From: Trichomonas vaginalis G3
Taxonomy: Eukaryota > Parabasalia > Trichomonadida > Trichomonadidae
Length of the DNA stretch: 64,000 nucleotides
Direction of reading: 5' to 3'
NCBI RefSeq assembly: GCF_026262505.1
Contig: NC_067208.1
Span: 5,341,962 to 5,405,961 of the forward strand
The notes beneath the pieces were generated by a model, which was not told the DNA's origin, did not search any database, and saw only the letters and a program-made list of their open reading frames with translations. Both the position numbers and the translations under genes were made by a program. Numbering within the stretch: the stretch's first letter is position 1; every line of letters starts with the position of its first letter. This document shows, piece after piece, positions 47,789-59,963 of this stretch.

Positions 47789-49901
47789 ATGAAAAGTGAC
47801 AATTTGGGCTTTTTTTCCTAGGGTTATGATCTCTTCCTTTCTGCTCAATACGACAGAAATGAAAGAATGAATTTGTACTCCCTAATTGATTACTACAATC
47901 TGTATCTATCTTTAACATAGAATTAGCTGCATTGTGATTTATACTCCAGAATTATTCAATTTAAGATCAACCTCGTAAATTTTAATCATATTGCACCAAT
48001 ACTCCTACGTTGAGATAAGAACATGATTATACATACCAAAGCCCCATATTAAAAATCAAAATTTAGCACCTCCATTATGCAACCACATTATTCGTCGCAA
48101 ATAAGTATATTTACGCATATTATGATGCATATTCACACAACTCGTATACATGAAAAGTTATTAAAATCAGACAAAATTATTGCAATAAGGAAAAAAAAAC
48201 AACTTTATTATATATGTTAGTAATGAATTACAAATATTTCTACAAAGAATGCTCAATACTTCATATAATCTTCGAATATTTCTTATTACAAGTTAATACA
48301 TTTTGACTCGAACATGATAAACAAAAGCCGACACGCTGATTACTACATTTATGAAAATATAGTACGTTTCCATTCATCTGTTTACTTGTTTTTGTTGGAA
48401 TAAAATCATTTTTTTTTTCTTTTATGAAATAAGAATTTTGCTGCGAAAACAATATCTCTAACAATAATTAATACATTACGTCAACTCTGGAATGAGTATT
48501 TATCAAATATGATATCAAAATCAAAAATTAGTTGTTTTTTATGAGTAAAAACGATGTAAATTGATTATTTGACTAATTATCAAATACTTTGATTTTCCAA
48601 ATTTTTTTCGAAATTGATTTTTTCATGTGAAAATTCAATTGTTTAATTTCATTTTTGAAATTTTGAATTTTTTTTGGAATTTTGAGTTGATCAATTCAGC
48701 AGAATTGATAATGCTATTGCTTTAGGGCATACCACAAGGTGATGAATAAAAGGTGAACATTAACAAATTATTTTAAATCACAAATATCATCCTCATCAAC
48801 TTTAATTCTAAAAAGAACTGTACTGAATTATGAAAATGCATGATTTACATTATTAAAATCTTTGAATGAAAATAGTACAAGATAAGTTTTTATTCATTTT
48901 TAATTAGATTTAAACGAAAAACTACTCCATATTAAAATTTAAGTCGAGAAATCGTATTTTGTTCTTATTTGTTAGCATTTTGTAGACATTCTAATCTTGA
49001 ATTAATTTGTTACATGATATTATTAACAAATTTAACTGAAAAAATATGTTAATATGGAATAAACCATGATTATATAAGCTATCAATGCTATATATACATA
49101 TGTAAAAGATTCATATTAACTCAATTAACAAAAATGATAGATTTTCATAAAGGTTCAATCTAGGTTCGTCCGAAAATTTTGATTTTTATATAGAAGACAT
49201 AGTTTCATATACATAATTAAATTTTCAAACAAATTTGATCATACCATTTATTAAGCAGGATAGTATATTAATTACTATCAGTATAAAAATATAAAAATGA
49301 TATATTTAATTATTGCATAATTTAGTCAAAGAGTTATAAGCCTCAAGTGATCGTTATCACCTTCAATGCACGTATACTTTATTGATTCATAGATATTTAA
49401 TCTATGTTTGACATGTTGTTGTCGTCATTCGTTTTGTTCCCATTCTTCCTAAGTTAGAATTAGAGAATACACCATCCACATCATCTAATTTGGTCCTCAG
49501 CGATAGATTGGTTCATTTTGGAGGAGTCCCATCAGACAGTTTTCGAGCACCAAATATCAAATTTTAATGTATACAAATCTTTAGTGATTTATCTCTTTTA
49601 TGATGAGTAAAAGGTTTCTGCTCATCAACATTTGATTTCCGACATATATGATTTCTAATTGCAATTATTTACTTTCTTTTTATAATCTAACTCTGTGACT
49701 CATACCATAAATTAATTATTGGAAAGTGTCAATATGTTTGGCACAACGCATGGCGGAAGATACCAAACCATGCAGGGAATATGATACGTTTAAAATCTCC
49801 GAACTTTTTTTCCAAAAATTTTCTATCGTTGCCCTACCTCTTTACGATTTTTTTGCTCCATTTTTGCAATATATTGATCAAAAGACAATTAACGTAAAAC
49901 A

Positions 49902-49902
<1 letters not shown>

Positions 49903-49935
<33 letters not shown>

Positions 49936-49982
49936 TAGTGGGGCTTCCAGGCACTTCGTGCCCTCTAGCCCCGAAGATGTTT
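49903..49982 (+). repeat. Left terminal inverted repeat of Maverick copy 2
   Basis: An A31 run (49903-49933) is followed by a sequence matching the copy-1 terminus apart from its first few bases (GGTAGTGGGG versus GGCATTGGGG). The same double stem is present. Confidence 0.92.
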
Positions 49983-50013
49983 AGTATAAATGAAGTTTTT
50001 ATTCGGAAAATTG

Positions 50014-50958
50014 TTAGTCTTCTGGTGTGAATTCGGAGGACTCTTCTTCTTCCTCCTCCTCTTCTTCCTCTTCTTCGTCATCGTCGGCGTAGTGGAAGAG
50101 GACGTAGTTCATCCAAATTCTGTATGGACGTCCTGATTTGGATTTAAATGAGATGGACATATTTTGTGTGAGTGTTATTTCAGTTTCGATAAAGAGTTGG
50201 TGTGCTGGTTTGAATATATGTTCGACGTAGGAGAATTTGTGCAACTCATCTTCTCCCAATTCTGTATTGATACAGACTTCGATGAAGTCACCACTGAGAA
50301 TGTCTTCACCTGTGGGCATATCCACAACAATTAAATGAACGACACAATAGTTGTGAAATTCATTAGTAGGAAATACTGTTGCAGGCGTATTATATGAGGG
50401 GAAAAATGTTTTTTCTTCCCCAAATTCATCTGCTACTTCATCTTCATCGTATCCGTTGTTAAAAGCTTTAAATTCATGTACAATTTGAGCAAATTGTTGA
50501 CGGAGATTTGGTGGCATACGTAAGCAAGCTTGTAACAATGTCCTACCTTCCAGACACTCAGCAAATATGGGAAGGTAGGAACATATAATGTCCGTCAATT
50601 GGTCCTGGTTGGGGACCAATTGACAGAGTTTTGTGTATGCCGTTATTGTTTCTTTAACGGTATTTGTGTAGATACGGTTATATGGAGTATTTCCCTGGTT
50701 GTGAAGGGAAAAATACTCATCCGATTGTAATTTCAATCTTGACCTCAACTCTTTGTTCGGTATTCTTTGGTCTATTCTTAGAGCTGTATTTGTTCGTGCG
50801 GGCTGTGGTTTTAAAACATTCGAGTCAAGTTTTAATTGGGAGTCTTTTGAGTTCTCCTGAGCTTGGTTCTGTATTAAAGACTGAATAGCAGTGTCAGCTT
50901 CTTGTTTTTCGAGATAGTATTCTATTGAATTGGGCTTCACTGTTCGAGACGCGTACAT
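50014..50958 (-). CDS. Maverick protein, unknown (314 aa), present only in copy 2
   Basis: ATG 50958. The N-terminal part is helical and polar (QEADTAIQSLIQNQ). The middle has a helical stretch (LTDIICSYLPIFAECLEGRT). The C-terminal part is beta-rich (HNYCVVHLIVVDMPTGEDIL, FIETEITLTQNMSISFKSKS) and ends in a run of about 15 acidic residues. It could be a virion or chromatin-interacting protein, but no family is recognised. The frame is intact, unlike most copy-2 genes. Copy 1 lacks this gene because the segment between the terminus and its first gene is missing. Confidence 0.72.
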   Translation of the reverse strand: MYASRTVKPNSIEYYLEKQEADTAIQSLIQNQAQENSKDSQLKLDSNVLKPQPARTNTALRIDQRIPNKELRSRLKLQSDEYFSLHNQGNTPYNRIYTNTVKETITAYTKLCQLVPNQDQLTDIICSYLPIFAECLEGRTLLQACLRMPPNLRQQFAQIVHEFKAFNNGYDEDEVADEFGEEKTFFPSYNTPATVFPTNEFHNYCVVHLIVVDMPTGEDILSGDFIEVCINTELGEDELHKFSYVEHIFKPAHQLFIETEITLTQNMSISFKSKSGRPYRIWMNYVLFHYADDDEEEEEEEEEEEESSEFTPED

Positions 50959-51428
50959 TATGAAAAATAAACTGTTTTTTTCGGACCACTCATAGAAAAG
51001 TTTGAAATAAACGGTTTTTGTCAACGGTAACCCCCTCTATTTTTTTATTTTATTTAATAGTTACCGTTGGCAAACCGTTCCATCTCAAATATTGAATGAA
51101 CTATAAACGTTTTTTGTTTTCTATATATACTTTTTTGTCCAACGGTAAAACTTTTTACACAACGGTTTTTGAGAGTCGTCGCTGTTGACTTTTTTGTAGA
51201 ACACTCAAAATAGTATAACTTTGTCCGGACAAGTAAGGGTCTATCGTCGCTACAGGAAAAGTTACAGGCGTTCCAAGGAAGTACTTTGAGAAGCCTTTTC
51301 TCCATTATAGAATGAGATAGGACGGTTATTTTACAAAACTGACAACACTTTGACCGAGTAGTTTTTTGTGCTGAACAAATAGTGTCATATAAACATCTGT
51401 CAAAAACCGTTTTTTAACTTCACTTAAA
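50959..51428. promoter_or_regulatory. Divergent promoter region with AACGG/CCGTT cluster
   Basis: Seven or so AACGG or CCGTT motifs lie between the leftward gene at 50958 and the rightward gene at 51429. They resemble Myb-type binding cores. A short leftward open frame at 51054-51305 has no recognisable features and I do not call it a gene. Confidence 0.3.
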
Positions 51429-54400
51429 ATGCCACGTAAGCTACGTAAGAATATACGTAAGAGGAAGAGAGCATTGAAACATCCAATAGTAAAACTGACA
51501 CCACAACAACAGTTGCAACAACAAATTATGAATGACCCCACTATGTTGCAACAAATGTCAAGCAACCCTATGCTTTTAAACCGAGTTATAGGTGCACAGA
51601 GTGGAGGTTTAAGAGCGGCACTTTTAGCGAAAATGGCAGGCTATGGTGGAGCTGCAGACGGAACAGCTTATAACCCTCAAAGTCAAATGAATTTGAGTTC
51701 ACTCAAAAATCAAATAACAGATGTCAAAAAGTCAAACATAGACATACAGAAACAAATAAGTGAAAACGAAAAGAAACTAGAATATGACAGACACACAAAG
51801 AAACTCAATGAGTTAAACGTAGAGAAAAAGAAGAAAGAAGAACAACTGAAAGAACTAAGTACAGAGGAATATGCGAAAAAAGTGTCAGAAAAAGCAGCAG
51901 AAGTAGCAAAAATGGAACAAGATGTTATAAATTTGAAAAACCATACTACTCAATATAAAGTACTGAAAGATGAAGAAATAAAACAAAAAGCCCTGAAGAC
52001 ATATATGGATAGCGATGAGTATAAAAAAGAAGTTGAAGCAAATGTAAAGGCAGAAAAACTTTTACAGTTGCAAAACCAAACCGTACAGTATGAAAACTTA
52101 GCACAAGAAAGTAAAAATAACGACGCAGCCATGCAAAAGGCAATGAAAAGCGCAGAATATATAAAAGCTAATAATGACTGGTTAGATGCCCAAGCCAACG
52201 CTAAAGCAGCCCAACTTATAGGGTCAATAAGGACAAAAATACAAGCGGATGAAGACAGTTCAAATGAAGCTTTAAAATGCTGACTTTAAGAACGCCTTCG
52301 AAGCTCTTCATAGTAAGGTGAAACTAGTGAACGACTTCTCATCTGGAAAGAAACTGAAGTCTGAAGGTTTCGACAAAGAGTTAAGAGAAGTAGCACAAAA
52401 TATGACGAAAATAACAGATGCAGCAACGAGACAGGCAGTTCAAAGTGCCTATGACGCCGTTAGAGCAACTGTTGTGGAAAGTCAAGAAAAAGAGTTACAA
52501 CAGACCAAAACAGACCTAGTAAATGCTTTCTTAAGAACGAAAAGTCAGGTAGGACATTATGCTGCAGATGGAACATATGTGCCAGCTGGTGGAACTTATA
52601 TACCACCAAACCCTCCAAGAGAAGCACCTGCACCAGGACTACCTAAAACATTTACATCGTCACATGGACACAGACACAGGCATGCACCACAACCAACAAC
52701 AAAACAACACTGCACACAACCAACAGTTCAAAATCCAGCACCAACAACCAACAGTTCAAAACACTGCACCACAACCAACAGTTCAAAACACTGCACACAA
52801 CAACCACAAACAGAGCAAGGACATAAAAGAAGTAGAGAACAAGGAAACCAAGAATTCTTAAAAATGCTTAAGGAAATTATGGTTACCCAGATACTCTTGA
52901 CTTTAGTGACAGATATAAAGAAGCTATTAGAAAGTTCAAGGAAGGAAATACTGACCCGAACCTATTTAGCTTTATGGTTCAGCACCAAATGGGATATAAT
53001 TTCAAACCTGGAAAATACAAGCTCGCTAAGGGATATGATTTAATAGCATATCATCCAAATGACATGGATGAATTTACTCCGAGATATTTGGTGTCAGAGT
53101 AAATGATAATTCAACTATCTTCATGAAACGCGTAAAAAATAGAGACGGAACGAAAGAAGAAAGGTTATGAATGCGGATGGCTTAATAGGGAACTTGTTAA
53201 AAACGGTCTCGGAATATATGAAATGCCAGCAGATGAGGTACAAGAAACTCCACAGGAAGAAGTTCAGATACAACCAGACATGGAAGAAATAGTTCAGCAA
53301 CAACAGCTAGAAGAGCCTGAAGGAAACGAACAAGTCCTCCTTTGGAAACTAACTTCACAGAACTAGATGAAGATTTGGAACAGCCGAAAAATCTTGACCC
53401 TCAACAAGTGTATGCGGAGAATATGGAATCTTTCCAAGAGTCTAAGAAAAATTCGGCTGACATAGTAGAAGAATATCGAAAAATGTTCGCCGACATACAA
53501 AAGACTCCAACATCAGATGAAAATATTCCAGCATAGAATGGAAGTACTGAAAGATAATGTACACAAATACAACAATCCTTTTTACTTACGAGCATATAAC
53601 GTTCAATCTTTGGATGAACTCGGTGAAAATAAAAGGTTAAATTTCAACAAAACATATAGAAATGAAACATTGTTTAAAGTTCATTCAGAACCTAGCCAAT
53701 ATGGAAACAAACCTACTTTTGTTTCTGCAGACGATGGAACTACAATGAGATGGGGTCATAAAGCTAATCCGGATAGGTGGTTCATAAACTTACAACCACA
53801 ATTCCAAGAAGTTGTAGACGCAATGGAAGTGAATGGTGAACCAGATGTAGCTGGTATTTTCAGCGCGGCTTTAATGCCATTGAAAGATATGAAAGATGCA
53901 GATATTTTGGACCAGTATGAAATGAACATGGCTGATGGAAATATAACACCTGACGTTCTAGAACATTTATCTCAAAAGAACTACACAGAACCATAGAGAT
54001 GGTATATTTGGTGAAGAGTTTAGAAAGAAAAAGTTAGGAGAGAGAAGGAAGAGAACCTATTTGTACATGACCTTGCAAACGAAAGTTACAAAATGTCATA
54101 AACTTAACTTTGCAGACAATGAAGAGAAGGGATGAATATTTAAGAAAACTCAAATGGACAGTACCAAATGAAATGTTAGTATTGAAAAACATGTTCCTTG
54201 ACAAAATAAAACCAACTACAGAAATAAACGACGCAAGACTGAAAGATTGGGTAAAAGCTTTCCCATTCACAAAAGATATGTTGGTAACATGGAAAGAAAA
54301 CCAGAATGGCTACAAAAACATATATTTGGAAACGAGCTTATTCCATATGGACAGCACTGTTTGAAGAGCTTGAACCGGAAACTCAGGAAAGAGTCATGCA

Positions 54401-54639
54401 AACAATACGCGAAGACTCAAATACAAACTATGACAAATCTTTCTAGGATATAGGTTACCTGAGATGGGCGACCAGAGCCCAAAGGCAAAAAGGACATGGG
54501 AAATTTTACAACATACTAGGATGAACATAGGCAAAGATGCAACAACTTGAAGCAGAGGGCAAGTTACCAAAAGCGACACCAAAGAAGAAGAGAGAACAAA
54601 GTAAAGCTTGGTCCGAGTGGGTTCTATTATGATATATAA
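51429..54639 (+). pseudogene. Broken copy of the large coiled-coil protein
   Basis: This is colinear with 17520-20819. The first 284 codons are nearly identical, then a 2-base loss near 52276 (GCTTTAAAATGC versus GCTTTAACAAATGC) ends the frame. Further frameshifts fall near 52870, 53100, 53170, 53340, 53530, 53980, 54110, 54280 and 54440. The Ser-rich stretch before the C-terminus is deleted. The final KLG.SGFYYDI is retained. Confidence 0.85.
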
Positions 54640-54671
54640 ATCCAACTATTCTATATTTTTACCCATATGAA

Positions 54672-56275
54672 ATGTACGCCGCTCAGAATATAACGCCAAC
54701 AGTTTTGGATGCCATGAACGGAAATGTTTCCGAATGGTATAACGAATGCGACAATGCCATTAGAAGGTCAGAAATAGTTCCTGGAACTTACGAATATACA
54801 ACTGCTGTTTCTTATGGAAACGTAGGTGAGTTTGGAGAAGGTTCTTCAACAACAGTAGATATTGCTTGCGACAGGTTTCATATTATTTCTATTGACAACT
54901 CATTCTTATACGTGGAACAAGACATTGAAATAAAACCTTCTGCCAAGTTGTCTGACAAGAAAGGTTGCAATGGAATTTTCTATGTCGGATACCAATATGC
55001 TCCAGAAGTTTTCATGGGATATAAGATATATTCTAACTCTGACTTAGTTCAAACAGTAACATGGGCAAACTATGAATGGTTCGCTTTGAGAAACTCAGTA
55101 CAACCACAAGCTAGAGAACAAACAGACCAGTATGCAAATATTGAGAAAATAAGAAGACTTGACCCTAACGTTCCAGGAGTTTATGTTAACCTTTCTGGTT
55201 CAGATGGAACTGCTGCCACTAAAGTAAAACTGAAACTTAGAGTTCCTTTGTCATCTTTCCTCATCTTCAGGTTTTTAAGATACTTGCCAAACTGGGCAGG
55301 AAAAATTTCTATTGAACTTACTCCAAGCAAAAATAACTTAGTCATTGCACCAACACAAGACCCATTCAGCATTACTGTAGCTGGAACTGGTGGAGCCAAG
55401 TTCTGTGACTTTTGCAAAGACAAAGTTGACTTAGACTTTGGTTTCTCAAACTTCAACAATGAAGTAAACTATTATTTCAATGCTGCTGGAACTGCTTGGG
55501 ACCCAGTTAAGTTCACATGCGAAAAATTTGAATGCAAGAGAATAGAAAGCAGACTTGCAGTCTATATGTTGGACCCAGATATTTCAAATGCTTTAGCTGC
55601 CAAATATATTGCAGTTCCACTTATGTTCCCTATACACCAAATATCTGTCAAAGACTTTGCAGGTGAAGTTGGAAACCAAAGTGCTGACCCAGGTGCAAGA
55701 ACAGATATTGCTTTAACAACTGCAATGAAACATGCAGATACTATGTTTGTACTGTTCAGACGAACTATAAATGACTATTCTTGTTTCTACAACCCCGGTA
55801 TTAAATATCATATAAACATAGATGGCAAATATTATCCAAGAGAAGAATATTCTACAGTTGAGGATATGAGGTCATACAACTTGACATTAGATGCTATGAA
55901 CTTTAACAACAACTTCACAACAACCATTAACCCTGAAATGCAAAGTTCTATTATGCCATATGTGAAAGTATGGACTCATACAGGAGGTCAAAAAACTCAA
56001 TATACAAATGGAGACCGTTCAAACTTTTGGCTTGGCATTCCATTTGCTGACTCAGAAGACTTTATGGGTGGTATTTCAACTGTTGGTACTGTCAAATACA
56101 ATATACTGGTGACAGAGACGGTCCAGATGAACTGAGAGCAAAGAAGTTTACAAAACCAATAGCACTTTTCACGGAAGATGCTCTTTTGAAGATTCGTTCG
56201 ATGAAACCTGCTGGGGCTCCTCAGATTGGCATAACGACAGCTTCCATCGAGCAGATTTTGGCAGCAGGTCAGTAA
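54672..56275 (+). pseudogene. Probable major capsid gene, one late frameshift
   Basis: This is almost identical to 20852-22456 for 470 codons. A deleted base near 56088 (ACTGTCAAATAC versus ACAGTTCAAATAC) truncates the product at 487 residues, losing about 50 conserved C-terminal residues that continue in another frame to TAA 56275. The only clear difference in the body is a short loop (near residues 177-182, SGSDGTAATK versus SGQTAAAVTK). Confidence 0.8.
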
Positions 56276-56301
56276 GTTGTTCTTGAACTGACTTCTCTCC
56301 G

Positions 56302-56583
56302 TCAAATATTGACAACGCCAGTTTTGACATAATATTGAATAAACTTACCTTTAGAAATATCTGTAAGTTTTGTTGTTATATTTTTGTCTGCTTCAAGAAC
56401 TTTCACCATTTCAGTTATACCAACTTTCTTTGCTTTATGAAAATATTTTGGTTCAGCAAAGATTGCTATTCTATAACATTTACCATTGTTTGTATAAAGA
56501 ACTATTCTGTCAATGTATTTGTATTGTTTGTGTGTGTAAACTTTGTTCTGCTTCAATTCGAAGAGATACTCGAATACGTCCAT
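56302..56583 (-). CDS. Shortened copy of the 22350-22769 protein
   Basis: ATG 56583. The first ~85 residues match the copy-1 protein, with KFIDR changed to KYIDR. A small deletion then ends the frame at residue 93. The antisense overlap with the capsid gene is therefore lost, which suggests the overlapping tail is dispensable or recently gained. Confidence 0.6.
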   Translation of the reverse strand: MDVFEYLFELKQNKVYTHKQYKYIDRIVLYTNNGKCYRIAIFAEPKYFHKAKKVGITEMVKVLEADKNITTKLTDISKGKFIQYYVKTGVVNI

Positions 56584-56601
56584 CTTTTTATTCTAAGTAA
56601 A

Positions 56602-57138
56602 ATGTCATTTCCGAAAAATAGAAGCGTAAGTGTTTCAAAAGGTTTAATGGCGGTGGCAGATGTGAAGTTAAATTCACCAACTCAAACAAACAGTCAAAGT
56701 GTTGTTGTCAATGTCAAAGACAGAGATGTTGAAGTGGGGAAACCATACGAAGACGAAGATGGTATAACAATTGTTCCTGTAAAAGAACAACCAACATATC
56801 CTGAAGTTAGCAGAGACTTAAGTTCTGTTGCAGATATTCGAAACGACTACCAACAACTGAAAGACAAACTTCAAACTCAGGAGAAGATTTGTCAAGCTTT
56901 AAGTATAATGTTAAACTTGGTCGAACACAACCCTGTAAAAGTGAACTCATATGTCATTGCACCTCATGAAGTTTTGAAAGAACTATTGAAACTTTTGACA
57001 GAGGCAGACGATATAAACATCAAAGAAATAGAACCCGACATTAGTTGCTGTGGTGTTTCATATAATGTCATTGACAAGATATACGTTATGAAAGGAGGTG
57101 AAACGTTGAACTTAAAGTATAGTTTCCCAGACGTATAA
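56602..57138 (+). CDS. Copy of the 22788-23333 protein (178 aa)
   Basis: ATG 56602 follows TTCTAAGTAAA as in copy 1. The protein is intact except for the last residues, which a base deletion near 57135 replaces with an immediate stop. Differences are few and conservative (KEQPTYPE versus KEPTYPE). Confidence 0.75.
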   Translation: MSFPKNRSVSVSKGLMAVADVKLNSPTQTNSQSVVVNVKDRDVEVGKPYEDEDGITIVPVKEQPTYPEVSRDLSSVADIRNDYQQLKDKLQTQEKICQALSIMLNLVEHNPVKVNSYVIAPHEVLKELLKLLTEADDINIKEIEPDISCCGVSYNVIDKIYVMKGGETLNLKYSFPDV

Positions 57139-57188
57139 AAATATTTGACGACCACAACATTTCATTAAAATTTATTTGCTAAGTAAAA

Positions 57189-57419
57189 ATGTCAAAACTT
57201 CTTGAAAGATGTTTGAAGAAAAATAATATAGACTTTATTTCATGTAAAGGACTTTACACACTTTTGAACGATATGAAAGACCCTGTTTTGTTTGTTCGTG
57301 TAGACAAAGGAAAGTTCTATGTCTTTACAAAATATTTGAACTTCTTAGACAGAGAACTTCAAGAAACGCCATGTGAAAGTTTAGATGAAGTTCTTCTCCA
57401 CTTTCAGAAAAACTTTTAA
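57189..57419 (+). CDS. Small Maverick protein (76 aa), absent from copy 1
   Basis: ATG 57189 follows GCTAAGTAAAA, the leader that in copy 1 directly precedes the penton-like gene. The peptide is alpha/beta and begins MSKLLERCLKKNNIDFISCK. The clean frame in an otherwise decayed neighbourhood supports a real gene. Function is unknown. Confidence 0.6.
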   Translation: MSKLLERCLKKNNIDFISCKGLYTLLNDMKDPVLFVRVDKGKFYVFTKYLNFLDRELQETPCESLDEVLLHFQKNF

Positions 57420-57429
57420 ATATATATAA

Positions 57430-58225
57430 ATGGCAGAAGAATAATGGTTTATACTATTACGACTAAAAACCCTGAGTCATATAATTCTATAACAACAAAC
57501 TTACAAAGTCCTCAAGGACGATATTGTAAACTAACCTTAAACACAATGACGACTAAAGCCTGTTTTGCTCTTTTGACACCAGAAGACTTTATTGTTGTGA
57601 ATGGTAAAAAATACTCCTTTGAAGATACTTACTCAGATATACCACCAACAGGTTTTGTTGACTTATTTAATACTTTAAGACGGGTGTAACATGTGCTGCA
57701 ACTAGAGCAGGTTTCATTATGTTTGGATGTCCGACTGAGTTTACTATAAACGATATGAGCTATAATACAAAACTTATTTCTGGTTTTTACTACCAACAGT
57801 TTCCTATAACAGGAAAAGGTGTCATACAAGGAATGTCTATTCCATTGACATTAAGCACACCAATCTTATATATTGTTTCAAACTTAGGTTCAAAGTGTTA
57901 TTCGAATGTCGACAGAAACTATTATGACCAAAAGATACTTATGCGTATAAACAATACTTTCTCTGCTGGTTTGCCTATTGTTCATTCGAATGCAGAATTT
58001 TCAACCTTAGTGAACTCAAACACTTTGGCAAGTATAACGTTGACATTAGTTGACGCAAACTTTGTTCCTGTAAAACTTTTATGTCCTATGTATTTGTCAA
58101 TGACGGCAGAAAGTTTCGAATTGGAAGATGCAACTGGTGAAAGTATTGTATTACAAGAACAACTTCAACAACAAATAGCTCAAGAACAACAAATGCAACA
58201 AATGCAACAACAAAGTCAAGAATAA
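57430..58225 (+). pseudogene. Penton-like minor capsid gene, two frameshifts
   Basis: This corresponds to 23374-24184. A deletion just after the ATG (GAAGAATAATGG versus GAAGACATAGTGG) and another near 57681 (AAGACGGGTG versus AAGGACGGATG) break it. The region that is frameshifted in copy 1 is in frame here. Confidence 0.75.
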
Positions 58226-58253
58226 AAAAAATATTTTTTTATTTTTTATAAAA

Positions 58254-59473
58254 ATGTACAGAATAGATGTTTCAGATTTTTATGACTTCCAAGCATTCAG
58301 AAATATGTGTCCATTTCGAGACTATAACAAAGCAGTCGAGAATTTGAAACGTTTAGTCATTTATGTCGACTCTGCCCCAGAATGTTATGTTATGAAAGAA
58401 TGGGATGTGTCTTTAACAAACCAAGAGCAACAATAGTTCAGAACAAGAATGTAGACAGAAACTTAAGAAAATAAAAGTTGTACAAGTTGCATGAAGATGT
58501 TAGATGCTTGGGATATCTTATTGTCAAAGTTAGAAGATTTTTCAGTTCGGTATAAAGTTCTATACACCTTCTCCAAACTTCTATTCTATCTTCACTGGAT
58601 ATAAATACGAACAAGTAGAATGGAAAGAAAATATTATAGAAGCTTGGTTAGACCATGTCAAAGAAATTATATGCAATGGAAACGAAAGAGTTTATGAGTA
58701 TATCTTATGTTGGTTTGCAAACATCTTACAACATCCAAGTGCTAAAAATGAAACTGCTCTCATTATAATTGGAAAACAAGGAACTGGTAAGAACACATTC
58801 TTTACAGATATTTTGTGCAAACTGTTAGAAGGTTATTCGAACCCGAATATGACAAACTTAGAAAACATCTGGCAAGTTTAACTCCTCAATAGAGAATATG
58901 AAACTTATAGTTTGCAATGAACTTCAAAGTATAGATACAACAAAAGTTTTGAACTCAGATGCTTTGAAGAGTCTTATAACAGACAAAGTTGGAGTTGTTG
59001 AAAGAAAGTATAAAGACCAAAGAGTTTGTGAAAATGTTGCAAACTTCATTATGGTTTCAAACAATACTGTTCCGATGAAGTTAGAAAGTTCTGACAGAAG
59101 ATATGTAGTTGTCAGAACGTCAGATTCTCATATGCAAGATACAGAATATTTTGACGACTTAGCAGAAACTTTGACATCTGACTTTTACAACCACTTGTTC
59201 TCATATTTTATGACATTAGATATTTCAAAGTTCAATCCAAGACAAATTCCACATACCGAAGAGAGACAAACATTGTTAGAAGCAAACAAGAGTGTATATG
59301 AACTGTTCATAGATGAAACTGACTTTGAGTGTTTAGATGAAAGGTCATTGTACGATTCGTATAAACAATATTGTCAAGAATATGGTTATATGGCAGCTTC
59401 TAAACGAACATTCTTGGCAAATGTCAAAAGTCTTTTAGATGTTCAGAATGGTGTATATACAAAATTTTTCTGA
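58254..59473 (+). pseudogene. Broken SF3 helicase gene
   Basis: This corresponds to 24217-25452. Frameshifts lie near 58410, 58490, 58550 and 58875. Walker A (GKQGTGKN) survives in one frame and motif C in the 58898-59473 frame. The C-terminal end differs by a small deletion (TKFF versus TKKNFSE). Confidence 0.8.
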
Positions 59474-59515
59474 AGTAAATTTAAAAAAAATCTTTTTTTT
59501 TATCCGATAGAAAAG

Positions 59516-59948
59516 ATGGCAAAATTCAATCTCAGTAAATAAGTACAATGAACAGAAGTCAAAGATAATTAGCTCCCATTGCGATATTTGAATGTTACTT
59601 CTAACAATTTTGAAGTCTACATTGACAAACATTTGGAACATTGCAACCAGTTAATGTTTTGCTGTTGTTAGAAAAAGGGTGCAACTTTTGAAGATTAATA
59701 CATTGACGGTAATGTTGACAGTCAAAAGAAATTTTGACAGAAAGTTCTCAAAACTCGAAGAAGGTAAATGCATACAAATTGGTATAACCTTATGAACCCA
59801 AAGCAATCAGCAACGACTATGATATTATGAGTCCTAACAAGATAGTTGACAGTTCAAGTAAATTGTCGGTAAAAAGATTTTAGAGTCTAAGCCAAGTGTT
59901 TGCCCCTAAGAGGAAAAGAGAATTGACATTGACCCAGAAATGTTCTAA
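59516..59948 (+). pseudogene. Decayed copy of the 25490-25909 gene
   Basis: The start and end contexts match copy 1 (ATCCGATAGAAAAGATG; GACCCAGAAATGTTCTAA), but the frame is broken by many single-base indels. Confidence 0.7.
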
Positions 59949-59963
59949 AAATAAAATTTTATT

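Larger units (their letters stand above)
45496..49840. mobile_element. Candidate TIR element (Mutator-like target duplication), 4.3 kb
   Basis: The left end GAGGTAGGGCAACGATAG (45496-45513) is exactly inverted at the right end (49823-49840). Flanks are ATTACGATTA (45486-45495) and TTTACGATTT (49841-49850), 8 of 10 identical, as expected for a 9-10 bp target duplication of Mutator-like elements. No transposase is seen. The interior is AT-rich with a hairpin array at 46274-46586 and more hairpins at 47268-47788, so it would be a non-autonomous element. Confidence 0.55.

Noticed and set aside
48261-48464. Minus-strand ORF with a Cys-rich stretch, vaguely FLYWCH-like
   Set aside because: The Cys/His spacing does not match the domain convincingly and the frame is short.
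51054-51305. 83-codon minus-strand ORF between divergent copy-2 genes
   Set aside because: It lies in the AACGG-rich promoter region, has no motif and no equivalent in copy 1.
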